Origin: Sinomicrobium oceani
Lineage (GTDB): Bacteria; Bacteroidota; Bacteroidia; Flavobacteriales; Flavobacteriaceae
Direction of reading: 5' to 3'
Assembly (NCBI RefSeq): GCF_900119185.1
Contig: NZ_FPJE01000011.1
Location: 22,588 to 86,587 of the forward strand
DNA length: 64,000 bases
In this document: positions 18,751 through 26,955 of the stretch, in pieces
Numbering within the stretch: the stretch's first letter is position 1
How the letters are laid out: the number at the start of each line of letters is the position of its first letter
The notes under the pieces: model-generated
Told to the model about the DNA's origin: nothing
The model's database searches: none
What the model saw: the letters and a program-made list of their open reading frames with translations, nothing else
Translations under genes and position numbers: made by a program

Positions 18751-19191
18751 CTAATCTATTTTTTCGTAGCGGTACAAACAGGCTTCTATACACATCGTAG
18801 GGCTTAAAGGAGAAAGCACAAGATCGCTACCTTCGAAATAAAATCTCATAAGATGTGGTTCGGTATCAAAATCACATTGAAAATCCAGCCGGAGGGAATC
18901 TCCCTGAACAGCGTATCTTCCTTCCTGGCAATCCGTACCGTTTGATACGAATGTACTATCTGCCCGGAATTCATAGATATCACCGTCTTTTACGGAAGTC
19001 CAGCGGATAGTATCATCTCCAGGACTGATATATTGCCTGGTCATTTTCCATCTTCCCGTTACCGAGCCGTCCTGGGTACTGTCGGTATCTTCCCCGCACC
19101 CCAATACCGACACGAGGAGAAATACAGCTAAAACAGTTTTCATCGTTGTTTTGGATTGTTTAAACATCATTTTGCTTTTTGAAGTTTTCAT
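18751..19191 (-). CDS. Lipocalin-like lipoprotein
   Basis: A small lipoprotein of 146 residues from the first ATG. Three in-frame ATGs compete. The one at 19143 gives the shortest classical lipoprotein signal (KTVLAVFLLVSVLGC), so the true protein may be 130 residues. The mature part opens with VTGRWKMTRQYI, followed by about eight short beta strands and a RYEKID end. This is the pattern of Bacteroidota lipocalin-like outer-membrane lipoproteins of unknown ligand. Four Cys residues in the mature domain may form disulfides. Confidence 0.7.
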   Translation of the reverse strand: MKTSKSKMMFKQSKTTMKTVLAVFLLVSVLGCGEDTDSTQDGSVTGRWKMTRQYISPGDDTIRWTSVKDGDIYEFRADSTFVSNGTDCQEGRYAVQGDSLRLDFQCDFDTEPHLMRFYFEGSDLVLSPLSPTMCIEACLYRYEKID

Positions 19192-19337
19192 TTATATGAA
19201 AGATGTACTATCCGCTTAAGCGTTGCGTATATCCTTCCCGCAAAAGTCCTTTTCAAGTGTATTCCGGACGTTTTTAAACCCGGAGAATTTCATGTTATTT
19301 TTAGCGCCAAAACCTTTACGAAAACGTTTGAAATACA

Positions 19338-19345
19338 TAATTTTG
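19338..19345 (+). promoter_or_regulatory. -7 box upstream of gap
   Basis: TAATTTTG fits TAnnTTTG and lies 62 nt before the chosen gap start. No -33 TTG at standard spacing was seen. Confidence 0.4.
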
Positions 19346-19407
19346 CCCCGAACACTAAAATGATACCCTCCCTCGAAAAGGGAGGTCCTACACTAAACAC
19401 AGAACTA

Positions 19408-20856
19408 ATGAGTTTTACAAAAACTTACGAAAAGGAACTTGCTTTTCAGGCCGATCGCAGAAAAGCTTCTGTCGAATTCAGCAAAATCGTCAGTGATCTT
19501 TGGTACGATAAGGCTATCGAACTCGTGCTTTTCCGCAATCAACTGATAGACCGGAGCGTCAGCGAAATCATTAATCTCCACGAATATGCGGGAGAATTTG
19601 TACAAAAACCGATATCCATTTTCGATACGGTCGAAATAGCACAGGCCATTAAACAAATGACCCTTCCTCCGGCCAAGCTCGATATCGGCAAGCTCACCTA
19701 CGAATTTCACCTCGAAGACGACAAATACACCAATGCCACCGCATTTATCTACGACAAACTCGGAGATGCCCATCAGAGCCGGGAGATACAACCCAAAGAT
19801 GTGGTCCTGTACGGTTTTGGGCGGATAGGCCGTCTCCTGGCCCGTGAGTTGATGGCCAAAACCGGGAAAGGCAACCAGTTGCGTCTCCGGGCCATTGTCA
19901 CCCGCGGCAATTCCGATGCCGAAATCCTCGAAAAAAGGGCTTCACTACTCCGTAACGACTCTGTTCACGGTGATTTTCCGGGAACCGTTTCTGCCGACGC
20001 CGAGAACCAGGCATTGCTGATCAATGGCACGACCGTTCATATGATCTCCGCAAATGCCCCCGAAGATATCGACTACACGGCTTATGGCATTAAAGATGCG
20101 CTGATCCTGGACAATACCGGGGCGTTCCGCGACAAAGAACAACTCAGCCGCCATCTCCGATCGAAAGGGGCAAGCCATGTATTACTCACCGCCCCCGGAA
20201 AAGAAATTCCCAATATCGTACACGGGGTTAATCACAAAGCCTACGATCCGGACAGCGAACAACTGTTTTCTGCGGCTTCGTGTACGACCAATGCCATCAC
20301 CCCCATTCTCAAGGTCATAGAAGATACGCTGGGTATCGTAAAAGGACATCTCGAGACCATACATGCCTATACCAACGATCAGAACCTGGTCGATAATATG
20401 CATAGCAAATACCGTCGCGGACGGGCGGCTGCGCTCAATATGGTTATCACCGAAACCGGTGCCGGACGCGCTGTAGCCAAAGCGCTGCCCGCACTCGAAG
20501 GAAAACTGACATCCAATGCCATCCGGGTGCCCGTACCCAACGGTTCGCTCGTCGTGCTCAACCTCGAGGTAGAAAAAACCACATCCAGGGAGGCCATCAA
20601 TACCCTTATGAAAAAATACGCCCTCGAAGGAGATCTGGTAGAACAGATCAAATACGCTCTCAGCAACGAACTGGTTTCCTCCGACATTGTCGGCTCTTCC
20701 GCTCCTTCTATCTACGACAGTAACGCCACTATCGTTTCTGCAGACGGCAAAAACATCGTGCTGTATATCTGGTACGACAACGAATATGGCTACAGTCACC
20801 AGGTGATAAGGCTGGCCAAATACATCGCCAAAGTCAGAAGGTACACCTACTATTAG
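19408..20856 (+). CDS. gap: Glyceraldehyde-3-phosphate dehydrogenase, long form
   Basis: A 482-residue glycolytic enzyme that oxidises glyceraldehyde-3-phosphate with NAD(P)+ and phosphate. It carries an extra N-terminal alpha-helical region of about 125 residues (SFTKTYEKELAFQADRRK onward) not found in the usual 335-residue enzymes. The Rossmann motif VLYGFGRIGRLLARE is near residue 130, the catalytic Cys is in SAASCTTNAI, and the C-terminal WYDNEYGYSHQVIRLA is conserved. Long-form GapDH is common in Bacteroidota. The ATG at 19408 was chosen because the family starts at MSFTKTYEKEL; the upstream in-frame extension to 19360 is unlikely. A strong terminator follows. Confidence 0.95.
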   Translation: MSFTKTYEKELAFQADRRKASVEFSKIVSDLWYDKAIELVLFRNQLIDRSVSEIINLHEYAGEFVQKPISIFDTVEIAQAIKQMTLPPAKLDIGKLTYEFHLEDDKYTNATAFIYDKLGDAHQSREIQPKDVVLYGFGRIGRLLARELMAKTGKGNQLRLRAIVTRGNSDAEILEKRASLLRNDSVHGDFPGTVSADAENQALLINGTTVHMISANAPEDIDYTAYGIKDALILDNTGAFRDKEQLSRHLRSKGASHVLLTAPGKEIPNIVHGVNHKAYDPDSEQLFSAASCTTNAITPILKVIEDTLGIVKGHLETIHAYTNDQNLVDNMHSKYRRGRAAALNMVITETGAGRAVAKALPALEGKLTSNAIRVPVPNGSLVVLNLEVEKTTSREAINTLMKKYALEGDLVEQIKYALSNELVSSDIVGSSAPSIYDSNATIVSADGKNIVLYIWYDNEYGYSHQVIRLAKYIAKVRRYTYY

Positions 20857-20895
20857 ACGCCGTATAATTTTATTCCCGAAACGGAATATTTCTCC

Positions 20896-20950
20896 CTACC
20901 CTTGCTTCGCAATACGACACGAAACGAAGCAAGGGTAGATTATTGTTTTT
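20896..20950 (+). terminator. Strong rho-independent terminator of gap
   Basis: A perfect 14-bp stem is formed by CTACCCTTGCTTCG (20896-20909) and CGAAGCAAGGGTAG (20925-20938), followed by a T-rich tail. It lies 39 nt after the gap stop. Confidence 0.9.
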
Positions 20951-20978
20951 CAATTTCTTATAAACACATAATATTCTA

Positions 20979-20986
20979 TATATTTG
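20979..20986 (+). promoter_or_regulatory. -7 box upstream of coiled-coil membrane protein gene
   Basis: TATATTTG fits TAnnTTTG and lies between the gap terminator and the ATG at 21101. No TTG lies within 17-23 nt upstream. Confidence 0.45.
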
Positions 20987-21100
20987 CGGCCTCGCTCTTC
21001 CCGCTGAGGCTTTACTTTTTCATCCCCGGGCCACAATAAGTAAATAATCTGAGCGTTACGAAGCATAAACAACTATATTAAATATCAAGTACAGTCAGAA

Positions 21101-21739
21101 ATGAAAATGAAAAATGTGTATTTCACGTGTGTTACATTCATCCTTATTCAACTTTTTACCGGCAGCATACACGCACAACAATCCGCAGAAGAGGAGAATC
21201 CCGAAAACAAACTATCACTAACCGAGGGAAACATCGACAACCAGTTCGAATTTGTTATACAACGCTCCAATAACTACCAGGAATACAAAGTCGTAAAAAA
21301 GAACTGGCTTTATACACTCAAAAAAAATACGCTCGACTCTATGGCAAGGGTAGACAAAGAATTGTCCGAAGCCATTAACCTCACGAAAAGCCAGAATACG
21401 GAGATCGAAGCGCTCAAAGGTGAATTGCAGGAAAGCAAGGACCACGTATCTACACTCAGTAACGAACGGGACAGTATCTCTTTCTTCGGAGCACTTATCG
21501 ACAAATCTACGTATAAGGCTACCATGTGGGGCATTGTGGGATTGCTCGCCGTGGTACTCTTCTTTTTCGTATACAAATTCAAAAACAGTAACGCAGTTAC
21601 CCAGAGTGCGAAAAAAGCCCTTTCCGACCTCGAACAGGAATATGAAGATCATCGTAAAAAATCTCTTGAACGCGAGCAGAAAGTGAGAAGACAACTCCAG
21701 GATGAGATCAACAAACAAAAGATCTCCAAAGCCAAATAG
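21101..21739 (+). CDS. Coiled-coil membrane protein next to trmD
   Basis: A 212-residue protein of unknown function. It has a signal peptide to about residue 25, a periplasmic coiled-coil region (about 80-125), one transmembrane helix (142-159, MWGIVGLLAVVLFFFVYKF) and a charged cytoplasmic coiled coil (165-212). It contains no methyltransferase motif, so any name borrowed from the adjacent trmD would be wrong. The layout, with helical rods on both sides of the membrane, suggests a scaffold or sensor-like role, but nothing in the sequence defines it. Confidence 0.75.
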   Translation: MKMKNVYFTCVTFILIQLFTGSIHAQQSAEEENPENKLSLTEGNIDNQFEFVIQRSNNYQEYKVVKKNWLYTLKKNTLDSMARVDKELSEAINLTKSQNTEIEALKGELQESKDHVSTLSNERDSISFFGALIDKSTYKATMWGIVGLLAVVLFFFVYKFKNSNAVTQSAKKALSDLEQEYEDHRKKSLEREQKVRRQLQDEINKQKISKAK

Positions 21740-21773
21740 CCCGGAAAAACCGGTTGCAGCACAAAAAATAACT

Positions 21774-21815
21774 AAAGGTTCGGCCCCGGTATACAACTAT
21801 TGGAGCCGAACCTTT
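21774..21815 (+). terminator. Hairpin abutting the trmD promoter
   Basis: The arms AAAGGTTCGG (21774-21783) and CCGAACCTTT (21806-21815) form a 10-bp stem. The last T is also the first base of a TAACTTTG -7 box. There is no long T-run, so termination of the upstream gene may be partial. Confidence 0.5.
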
Positions 21816-21822
21816 AACTTTG
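21815..21822 (+). promoter_or_regulatory. -7 box of trmD promoter
   Basis: TAACTTTG fits TAnnTTTG and starts 29 nt before the trmD ATG, directly at the foot of the upstream hairpin. Confidence 0.5.
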
Positions 21823-21843
21823 CAGTCAAAATTTAGCGAAAAC

Positions 21844-22521
21844 ATGCGTATCGACATTATAACCGTACTCCCCGAACTCCTAAAAAGCCCTTTTGAAGCA
21901 TCTATTCTCAAAAGAGCGATCGACAAGGGCCTGGTGGAAGTACACACCCACAACCTCAGAGATTATACCACGGACAACTACAAAACCGTAGACGACTACC
22001 AGTTCGGCGGAGGAGCCGGTATGGTTATGATGATTGAGCCTATAGATAAATGTATTTCGCAACTCCGGTCGGAAAGAGATTATGAAGAGATCATCTACAT
22101 GACACCGGACGGGGCGACATTAAACCAGAGAACAGCCAATCAATTGTCCCTGAAGGAAAACATCATCATCCTTTGCGGACATTACAAAGGGGTGGACCAA
22201 AGGGTACGGGATCAGTTTATAACCCGAGAAATATCTATAGGCGACTATGTCCTTTCGGGGGGAGAACTCGGGGCTGCGGTACTCTGCGATACCATCATCA
22301 GGCTCATCCCCGGTGTACTGAACGATGAAACTTCGGCGCTGACCGACTCGTTCCAGGACAACCTCCTCGCCCCTCCCGTATACACCAGGCCGGCAGAATA
22401 CAAAGGCTGGAAAGTTCCGGAAATACTGCTCAGCGGCAATTTCCCGAAAATTGAAAAATGGCGGGAAGAACAGGCTTATATGCGAACCAAAGAACGGCGG
22501 CCCGATCTGTTGGACGACTAA
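21844..22521 (+). CDS. trmD: tRNA (guanine-N1)-methyltransferase
   Basis: A 225-residue SPOUT methyltransferase that makes m1G37 in tRNA with S-adenosylmethionine, preventing frameshifts. The trefoil-knot cofactor segments are present: [22 protein letters not shown] and [15 protein letters not shown]. So are the FGGGAGMVM loop and the DSFQ segment with the catalytic Asp. Length is normal. The start at ATG 21844 gives the family N-terminus [12 protein letters not shown]; an upstream in-frame ATG at 21820 lies inside the promoter box. Confidence 0.96.
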   Translation: MRIDIITVLPELLKSPFEASILKRAIDKGLVEVHTHNLRDYTTDNYKTVDDYQFGGGAGMVMMIEPIDKCISQLRSERDYEEIIYMTPDGATLNQRTANQLSLKENIIILCGHYKGVDQRVRDQFITREISIGDYVLSGGELGAAVLCDTIIRLIPGVLNDETSALTDSFQDNLLAPPVYTRPAEYKGWKVPEILLSGNFPKIEKWREEQAYMRTKERRPDLLDD

Positions 22522-22681
22522 AATCCGGCAGCCCGGAAAGCCAAAAGTTCAGGCGCCTTAAGACATCGTAATTTCATGGACGTATCGTTATCGGTGGGGC
22601 ATGATCTTTAATCCCCATGTAAACCCGATCCCGAAAATCCAATAACTCCCCGACGAAACGATTAAACAACCAAAAAAACCT

Positions 22682-22689
22682 TAACTTTG
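22682..22689 (+). promoter_or_regulatory. -7 box of 5'-nucleotidase-like gene
   Basis: TAACTTTG fits TAnnTTTG and lies 27 nt before the ATG at 22716. No TTG at standard spacing. Confidence 0.45.
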
Positions 22690-22715
22690 AGGCACGCTTA
22701 CAAGCAGTGTACACT

Positions 22716-23633
22716 ATGAAAAGAAGGGATTTTATACAACAGACAGCCGCATCATCGGCGCTTTTATCACTCGGGGGATTATCGTTATCTTCCTGTGACA
22801 CGGCATCTTCCGGAAAACACATTACCATCCTCCATACCAACGATGTGCACAGCCATATCGACGTATTTCCTCAAGACGACCCCCGTAATCCCGGTCAGGG
22901 CGGAATAGCCAGAAGAGCTACCCTGGTTGAACATATACGCCGTGAAAACCCGAATACCCTGCTCCTCGATGCCGGAGATATTTTCCAGGGGACCCCGTAT
23001 TTCAATTACTACGGAGGGGAACTGGAATTTAAGCTGATGAGTATGCTGCGTTACGACGCCGCAACCCTCGGAAATCATGATTTTGACAATGGTATAGACG
23101 GACTTTACGCCCAGTTACCCCATGCCAAATTTGATTTCCTCACTGCCAATTACGATTTTTCCAATACGATTATGGATACCCATACCAAGCCCTATAAAGT
23201 CTTTGTCAAAGATGGGGTAAAGATCGGTGTATTCGGTTTGGGAATACGGCTCAAAGGGCTGGTCAACGATAATTTGTACAAAGAAACCAGGTATCTCGAT
23301 CCCATCGAGATTGCACAGGATGTATCTGCCACACTTCGCAAAGAAGAAGGCTGCCATATCGTGATCTGTCTTTCGCATATCGGGTACAAATACAAAAATC
23401 CGGATACCGTCTGCGATATCAAACTCGCCGAAAACACGGAGAATATCGATCTCATCATAGGCGGACATACGCATACCTTCATGGATAAACCTGCCATACA
23501 TCGCAACCGCAAAGGCGAAGAAATTATGGTAAACCAGGTGGGGTGTTTCGGAATCAACCTGGGTCGTATCGATTTTACACTGGACCATACCAATAAAATC
23601 CGCAACGGGCAGGGAAGGACGATTACGGTATAG
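22716..23633 (+). CDS. 5'-nucleotidase/UshA-like metallophosphatase lipoprotein
   Basis: A 305-residue exported phosphatase. The N-terminus MKRRDFIQQ with a hydrophobic stretch ending LSLSSC looks like a Tat-type lipoprotein signal with the lipid-bearing Cys at 27. The metallophosphoesterase domain has all metal motifs: ILHTNDVHSH, DAGDIFQGT, TLGNHDFDNG, CLSHIGY and GGHTHTF. It contains only the catalytic domain; the C-terminal substrate-binding domain of classical 5'-nucleotidases (another 200 or so residues) is absent, and no neighbouring gene supplies it. The substrate is uncertain. The ATG at 22716 was preferred over an upstream GTG. Confidence 0.88.
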   Translation: MKRRDFIQQTAASSALLSLGGLSLSSCDTASSGKHITILHTNDVHSHIDVFPQDDPRNPGQGGIARRATLVEHIRRENPNTLLLDAGDIFQGTPYFNYYGGELEFKLMSMLRYDAATLGNHDFDNGIDGLYAQLPHAKFDFLTANYDFSNTIMDTHTKPYKVFVKDGVKIGVFGLGIRLKGLVNDNLYKETRYLDPIEIAQDVSATLRKEEGCHIVICLSHIGYKYKNPDTVCDIKLAENTENIDLIIGGHTHTFMDKPAIHRNRKGEEIMVNQVGCFGINLGRIDFTLDHTNKIRNGQGRTITV

Positions 23634-23786
23634 CGCATGACTGTGTGCACGTCGGTTAAGCATGTATAAACCGGATTTCCGTATGGCACCTGTTTCTTTT
23701 ACCGGGAAAAATTTCTATTATACACTACCGAGTCCGGCAAAATTTAATCTTTCGGTACGATTTCCGGTAAATCCTCTTTTTTTGCT

Positions 23787-23794
23787 ATCTTTGA
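23787..23794 (+). promoter_or_regulatory. -7 box of GIN-domain gene
   Basis: TATCTTTG fits TAnnTTTG, 76 nt before the ATG at 23870. Confidence 0.45.
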
Positions 23795-23869
23795 TATAGA
23801 CGCCTGTTTTTCAGGAGCCCCATCACACTGTGAATACAAATCGTAAACAAACACTAAAAACCTGAAGTT

Positions 23870-24622
23870 ATGCGCAGATTTTCTTTGATCTTCTTCTCCC
23901 TCATATTCCTGTTTATAACCCCGTTGGAGGTAACGGCACAATCCTGGTCCATTTCCGTAGACCCTTTTAGCGAGGTTATTATCAATCCTCATATAGAAGT
24001 CACTTTCCGCGAAGGTCCGGAAGAATCGGTTGTCGTGGAGTATATAAGCGAACCTATGGAGAAACTCCATGTGGAAGTCAAAAATAAAGTGCTTCACATG
24101 TACCTGGACGGAGCACGAATGGTTACCAAAACAGAAAAAGTAAAGGAAGACGGCCGAAAGGTTAAAAAACCGGTTTATGACGGTACAGTGGTAAAAGCTG
24201 TTGTCACTTATAAAAAAGCGGATAACTTCTCTTTGCGGGGCGACGAAAAAATCGTCTTCGAAAGTCCTTTGCATCTTGACAAACTCAAACTTCACATTTA
24301 CGGAGCGTCCGAAATTTCCCTGAATGAGGCTACCGTGGAAGACCTCAGGGCCGTCATTTACGGAGCATGCCATTTTGAAATCCGTAAAGGTGATATTGCC
24401 GAACAAAAATTTACCACCTACGGAGAAAGTGAGATCCGTACGCTCGGAGCCCGGAACAAATCGACCCGGATCGTTGCTTACGGTGACAGCGATTTCGAAT
24501 GCAGCGTATCCCAACGGCTTAAAGTTACTTCATACGGGGAAGCCACCGTTAAATACAAAGGAAATCCGGAAATACGAAAAGGAATTGTTATCGGAGATAC
24601 CGAAATCACCGCTATTCCCTGA
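23870..24622 (+). CDS. Secreted head-GIN-domain (DUF2807) protein
   Basis: A 250-residue exported protein. A signal peptide (to about residue 23, ending VTAQ) precedes a beta-solenoid-like domain with repeated short units of the type YGAS/YGAC/YGES/YGDS. This is the hallmark of the DUF2807 'head GIN' domain. An insertion with EDGRKVKKPVYDG at about 95-110 is charged. These proteins are frequent in Bacteroidota envelopes and have no known activity. It is monogenic, with a good -7 box upstream. Confidence 0.85.
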   Translation: MRRFSLIFFSLIFLFITPLEVTAQSWSISVDPFSEVIINPHIEVTFREGPEESVVVEYISEPMEKLHVEVKNKVLHMYLDGARMVTKTEKVKEDGRKVKKPVYDGTVVKAVVTYKKADNFSLRGDEKIVFESPLHLDKLKLHIYGASEISLNEATVEDLRAVIYGACHFEIRKGDIAEQKFTTYGESEIRTLGARNKSTRIVAYGDSDFECSVSQRLKVTSYGEATVKYKGNPEIRKGIVIGDTEITAIP

Positions 24623-24693
24623 TTTTCCGGGATATCGCATTCATTTTTAAAATATTCCTGAGACAACAGCATCCTTTTCCATAAAAAACAACG

Positions 24694-24725
24694 TTGGAAT
24701 AAAAGAAAAACGAGCCATAAATTTG
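24694..24725 (+). promoter_or_regulatory. sodC promoter
   Basis: TTG (24694-24696) is followed after 21 nt by TAAATTTG (24718-24725), an exact fit to the flavobacterial promoter consensus. It lies 47 nt before the ATG. Confidence 0.75.
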
Positions 24726-24772
24726 GTCGGCCCGATCAGGCTAAGTAATTTTAAACTCTAAAAATTCATATT

Positions 24773-25354
24773 ATGAGAAAAGTAGCATTATTAACATTAT
24801 CCGTTTTGTTCCTGTCTGTTTCCTGTAAAGACAAGGCCAAAAAAGACAAGGAAAATGTCATGGAAAAAGAACCGGCTCCCATGGAGACTAAAAAAGAAAC
24901 TCCCAAAAAACTCACGGTGACCATGGAGCCTAAAAGTGATTCCAAAGTAAAAGGTACTGCGGTTTTCACTCAGAAAGACGGTAAAGTCACCATGACAGCT
25001 ACCTTCGAAGGTATGGAGCCCGGCGAACACGCCATCCACCTGCACGAAAAAGCAGATTGTTCCGCTCCCGACGGTACTTCTACAGGAGGACACTGGAACC
25101 CTACATTTGAAAAACACGGTAAATGGGGAGATGCCGAAGGTTATCACAAAGGAGATATCGGAAACTTTAAAGCCGATAAAGATGGTAAAGGTTCTATCAC
25201 CTTTTCTACGGACGAATGGTGTATCGACTGCGATGACAACACCAAGAATATCGTGGGCAAAGGGGTAATCGTACATCAGGGTGTAGACGATTTTACTTCG
25301 CAACCTTCCGGAGATGCCGGTGCACGAATAAGCTGCGGAGGTATTATCCAGTAA
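24773..25354 (+). CDS. sodC: Cu-Zn superoxide dismutase lipoprotein
   Basis: A 193-residue lipoprotein (lipobox LSVSC, Cys18) that dismutates superoxide outside the cytoplasm. A Lys/Glu/Pro-rich linker (19-48) tethers the domain. Metal ligands are intact: H89 and H91 in HAIHLHEK, bridging H107 in GGHWNP, H115, H125 and D128 in GDIGNF, and H168 in VIVHQG. The structural disulfide pair is C96 and C188. An additional close Cys pair (EWCIDC, 150 and 153) is unusual for the family and could be a second disulfide. It has its own promoter. Confidence 0.95.
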   Translation: MRKVALLTLSVLFLSVSCKDKAKKDKENVMEKEPAPMETKKETPKKLTVTMEPKSDSKVKGTAVFTQKDGKVTMTATFEGMEPGEHAIHLHEKADCSAPDGTSTGGHWNPTFEKHGKWGDAEGYHKGDIGNFKADKDGKGSITFSTDEWCIDCDDNTKNIVGKGVIVHQGVDDFTSQPSGDAGARISCGGIIQ

Positions 25355-25433
25355 TAAACCATTCACGTATACTATACAACGAGCTATCGGGCGGCCCGGG
25401 GCCATATATACATTATCCAAATATTACATTTAT

Positions 25434-26618
25434 ATGAACCCCTCCGCAACAGGTTGGATAGATAAGTTGAATACCCTTTTAGATAAATCCGGGGTTTTTC
25501 CTGTGCATGCTATCGTTCTTTACGATAAGCTCCGGGACTCCGGATTTATTTATGGTACCAATATTCGCCTGGCCTACCCGCTGGATATCGACAACAGGCT
25601 AACGGAAGAAGAGCTATCCAAAACCCATCTCTACATGGCACTGCTCAGTGCCCATTATACACATACCGGAAGCCTGGTTTACGAGGAAGCCATCCATACT
25701 GTCATCAGTTTTTATGCCCATATTGAGAAGCACAATGTGTCCTTTTTCCAAAAGTTTCTTAACGGAAGGAAAAATTCTACCAAACTGGAGAAGATCCTCG
25801 GCAATCGGATACAGTTCGATGAAAATATCCTCACCAAGAATTTCAACCGTATCCTCACGAATGTATTGCTCTATACCGACGTCCTCACTTACATACAATA
25901 CCTCGGTGGAAATACAGATTGTGTCACGTATGCCGCAAAACTGGAGGCCTTTATTATCGATACCATGTACCGGGCACTGGAGATCAAACCCGGGAAAAAC
26001 GAATTTGATATTCAGCTCGTCAGGCTCTTCGAAGCTTCCGCACGCTATGCCGGTACCGTAGGTAAAGAAGTTATCGTACCGGAAGAAGAAAAACGTATAT
26101 TCTCTACTCCACTCGAAAAAAAGTACCTGATAGACCTGGCTTGTCTTACGATCTGGAATGACAAGGTTATCGACACCGAAGAAAAGCAATTTGTACTGGA
26201 TTTCGGCCGCGACCTTCAGGTCGGCCGTAACGAAGTAGAACAGTCCGTAGAACTTGTCCGTTCGTTTTTCCGGATATATAAAGACGAAATCCTGCTGCTG
26301 AATTTTTCCAATCCGGTAAAACATTTTTACGACAACTCCACCAGAATGGTCAGCAATCTTATTCTGCGAAACAAAAAACGACTGATCCAGGAGTTATTAC
26401 AAAGCCGGGAGCTGTTGGTGCTACTATCCAAATCTACGGTAAAAGAACTTACCAAAGAGGAGAAACAAAAAGTAAAGGTGCAACTTCTCGACATCTGTAA
26501 AACCATTCCTTCGCTGGCTATTTTTCTGTTGCCCGGAGGCGGCATTCTCCTGCCGTTGCTCATAAAATTTATTCCGCAACTGCTTCCTTCCGCTTTTAAC
26601 GATAACAAAATAAACTGA
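25434..26618 (+). CDS. LETM1-related protein with TerB-like region
   Basis: A 394-residue protein without signal peptide. The middle (about 225-270, LACLTIWNDKVIDTEEKQFV) resembles the acidic helical repeat of TerB-like domains. The C-terminus (about 335-394) has a KQKVKVQLLDICKTIPSLA helix followed by a hydrophobic Gly/Pro-rich segment (LPGGGILLPLLIKFIPQLLPS) that matches the LETM1-type membrane segment. Such proteins occur across Flavobacteriia; links to biofilm formation have been suggested for the family, but no mechanism is defined. It lies 79 nt after sodC and could share its transcript. Confidence 0.75.
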   Translation: MNPSATGWIDKLNTLLDKSGVFPVHAIVLYDKLRDSGFIYGTNIRLAYPLDIDNRLTEEELSKTHLYMALLSAHYTHTGSLVYEEAIHTVISFYAHIEKHNVSFFQKFLNGRKNSTKLEKILGNRIQFDENILTKNFNRILTNVLLYTDVLTYIQYLGGNTDCVTYAAKLEAFIIDTMYRALEIKPGKNEFDIQLVRLFEASARYAGTVGKEVIVPEEEKRIFSTPLEKKYLIDLACLTIWNDKVIDTEEKQFVLDFGRDLQVGRNEVEQSVELVRSFFRIYKDEILLLNFSNPVKHFYDNSTRMVSNLILRNKKRLIQELLQSRELLVLLSKSTVKELTKEEKQKVKVQLLDICKTIPSLAIFLLPGGGILLPLLIKFIPQLLPSAFNDNKIN

Positions 26619-26955
26619 TTTCCCGAAAATCGCTCCGCAGTTTACATGTTATTTTTCTCAGCTTTTCCACAAAATGTGTCATTTCGCTACCTAAAGGGCC
26701 TTCCATGACCTTTATTTTACCGTAATACCGGGATTCTGAAACGTTATACCCCCCCCGGAACTCACGTATTTACTGATATTCACAAACCATTACACCCTTT
26801 TTTGCTGATTTCGTTATATTCGTTACAACTTTCTTTCATAAACAAAAAAAAATGTACTTTTAACGGCCATTGACATTACGGATGGATTCTTACCAATCTC
26901 CTTATGAATATGGGTGATTCTCTGTCCTTCTGGTATAAAATCAATTTAACCCAAT
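26619..26955. other. 337-bp region upstream of the galactose operon
   Basis: No gene was recognised. There is no exact TAnnTTTG box; near matches are TATATTCG and TACTTTTA around 26810-26865. An eight-C run is at about 26750. The operon promoter must lie here but I cannot place it with confidence. Confidence 0.4.

Noticed and set aside
21101..21739. Annotating the coiled-coil protein as a tRNA methyltransferase
   Set aside because: It has a signal peptide, a transmembrane helix and no SPOUT or Rossmann motif; the true trmD is the next gene.
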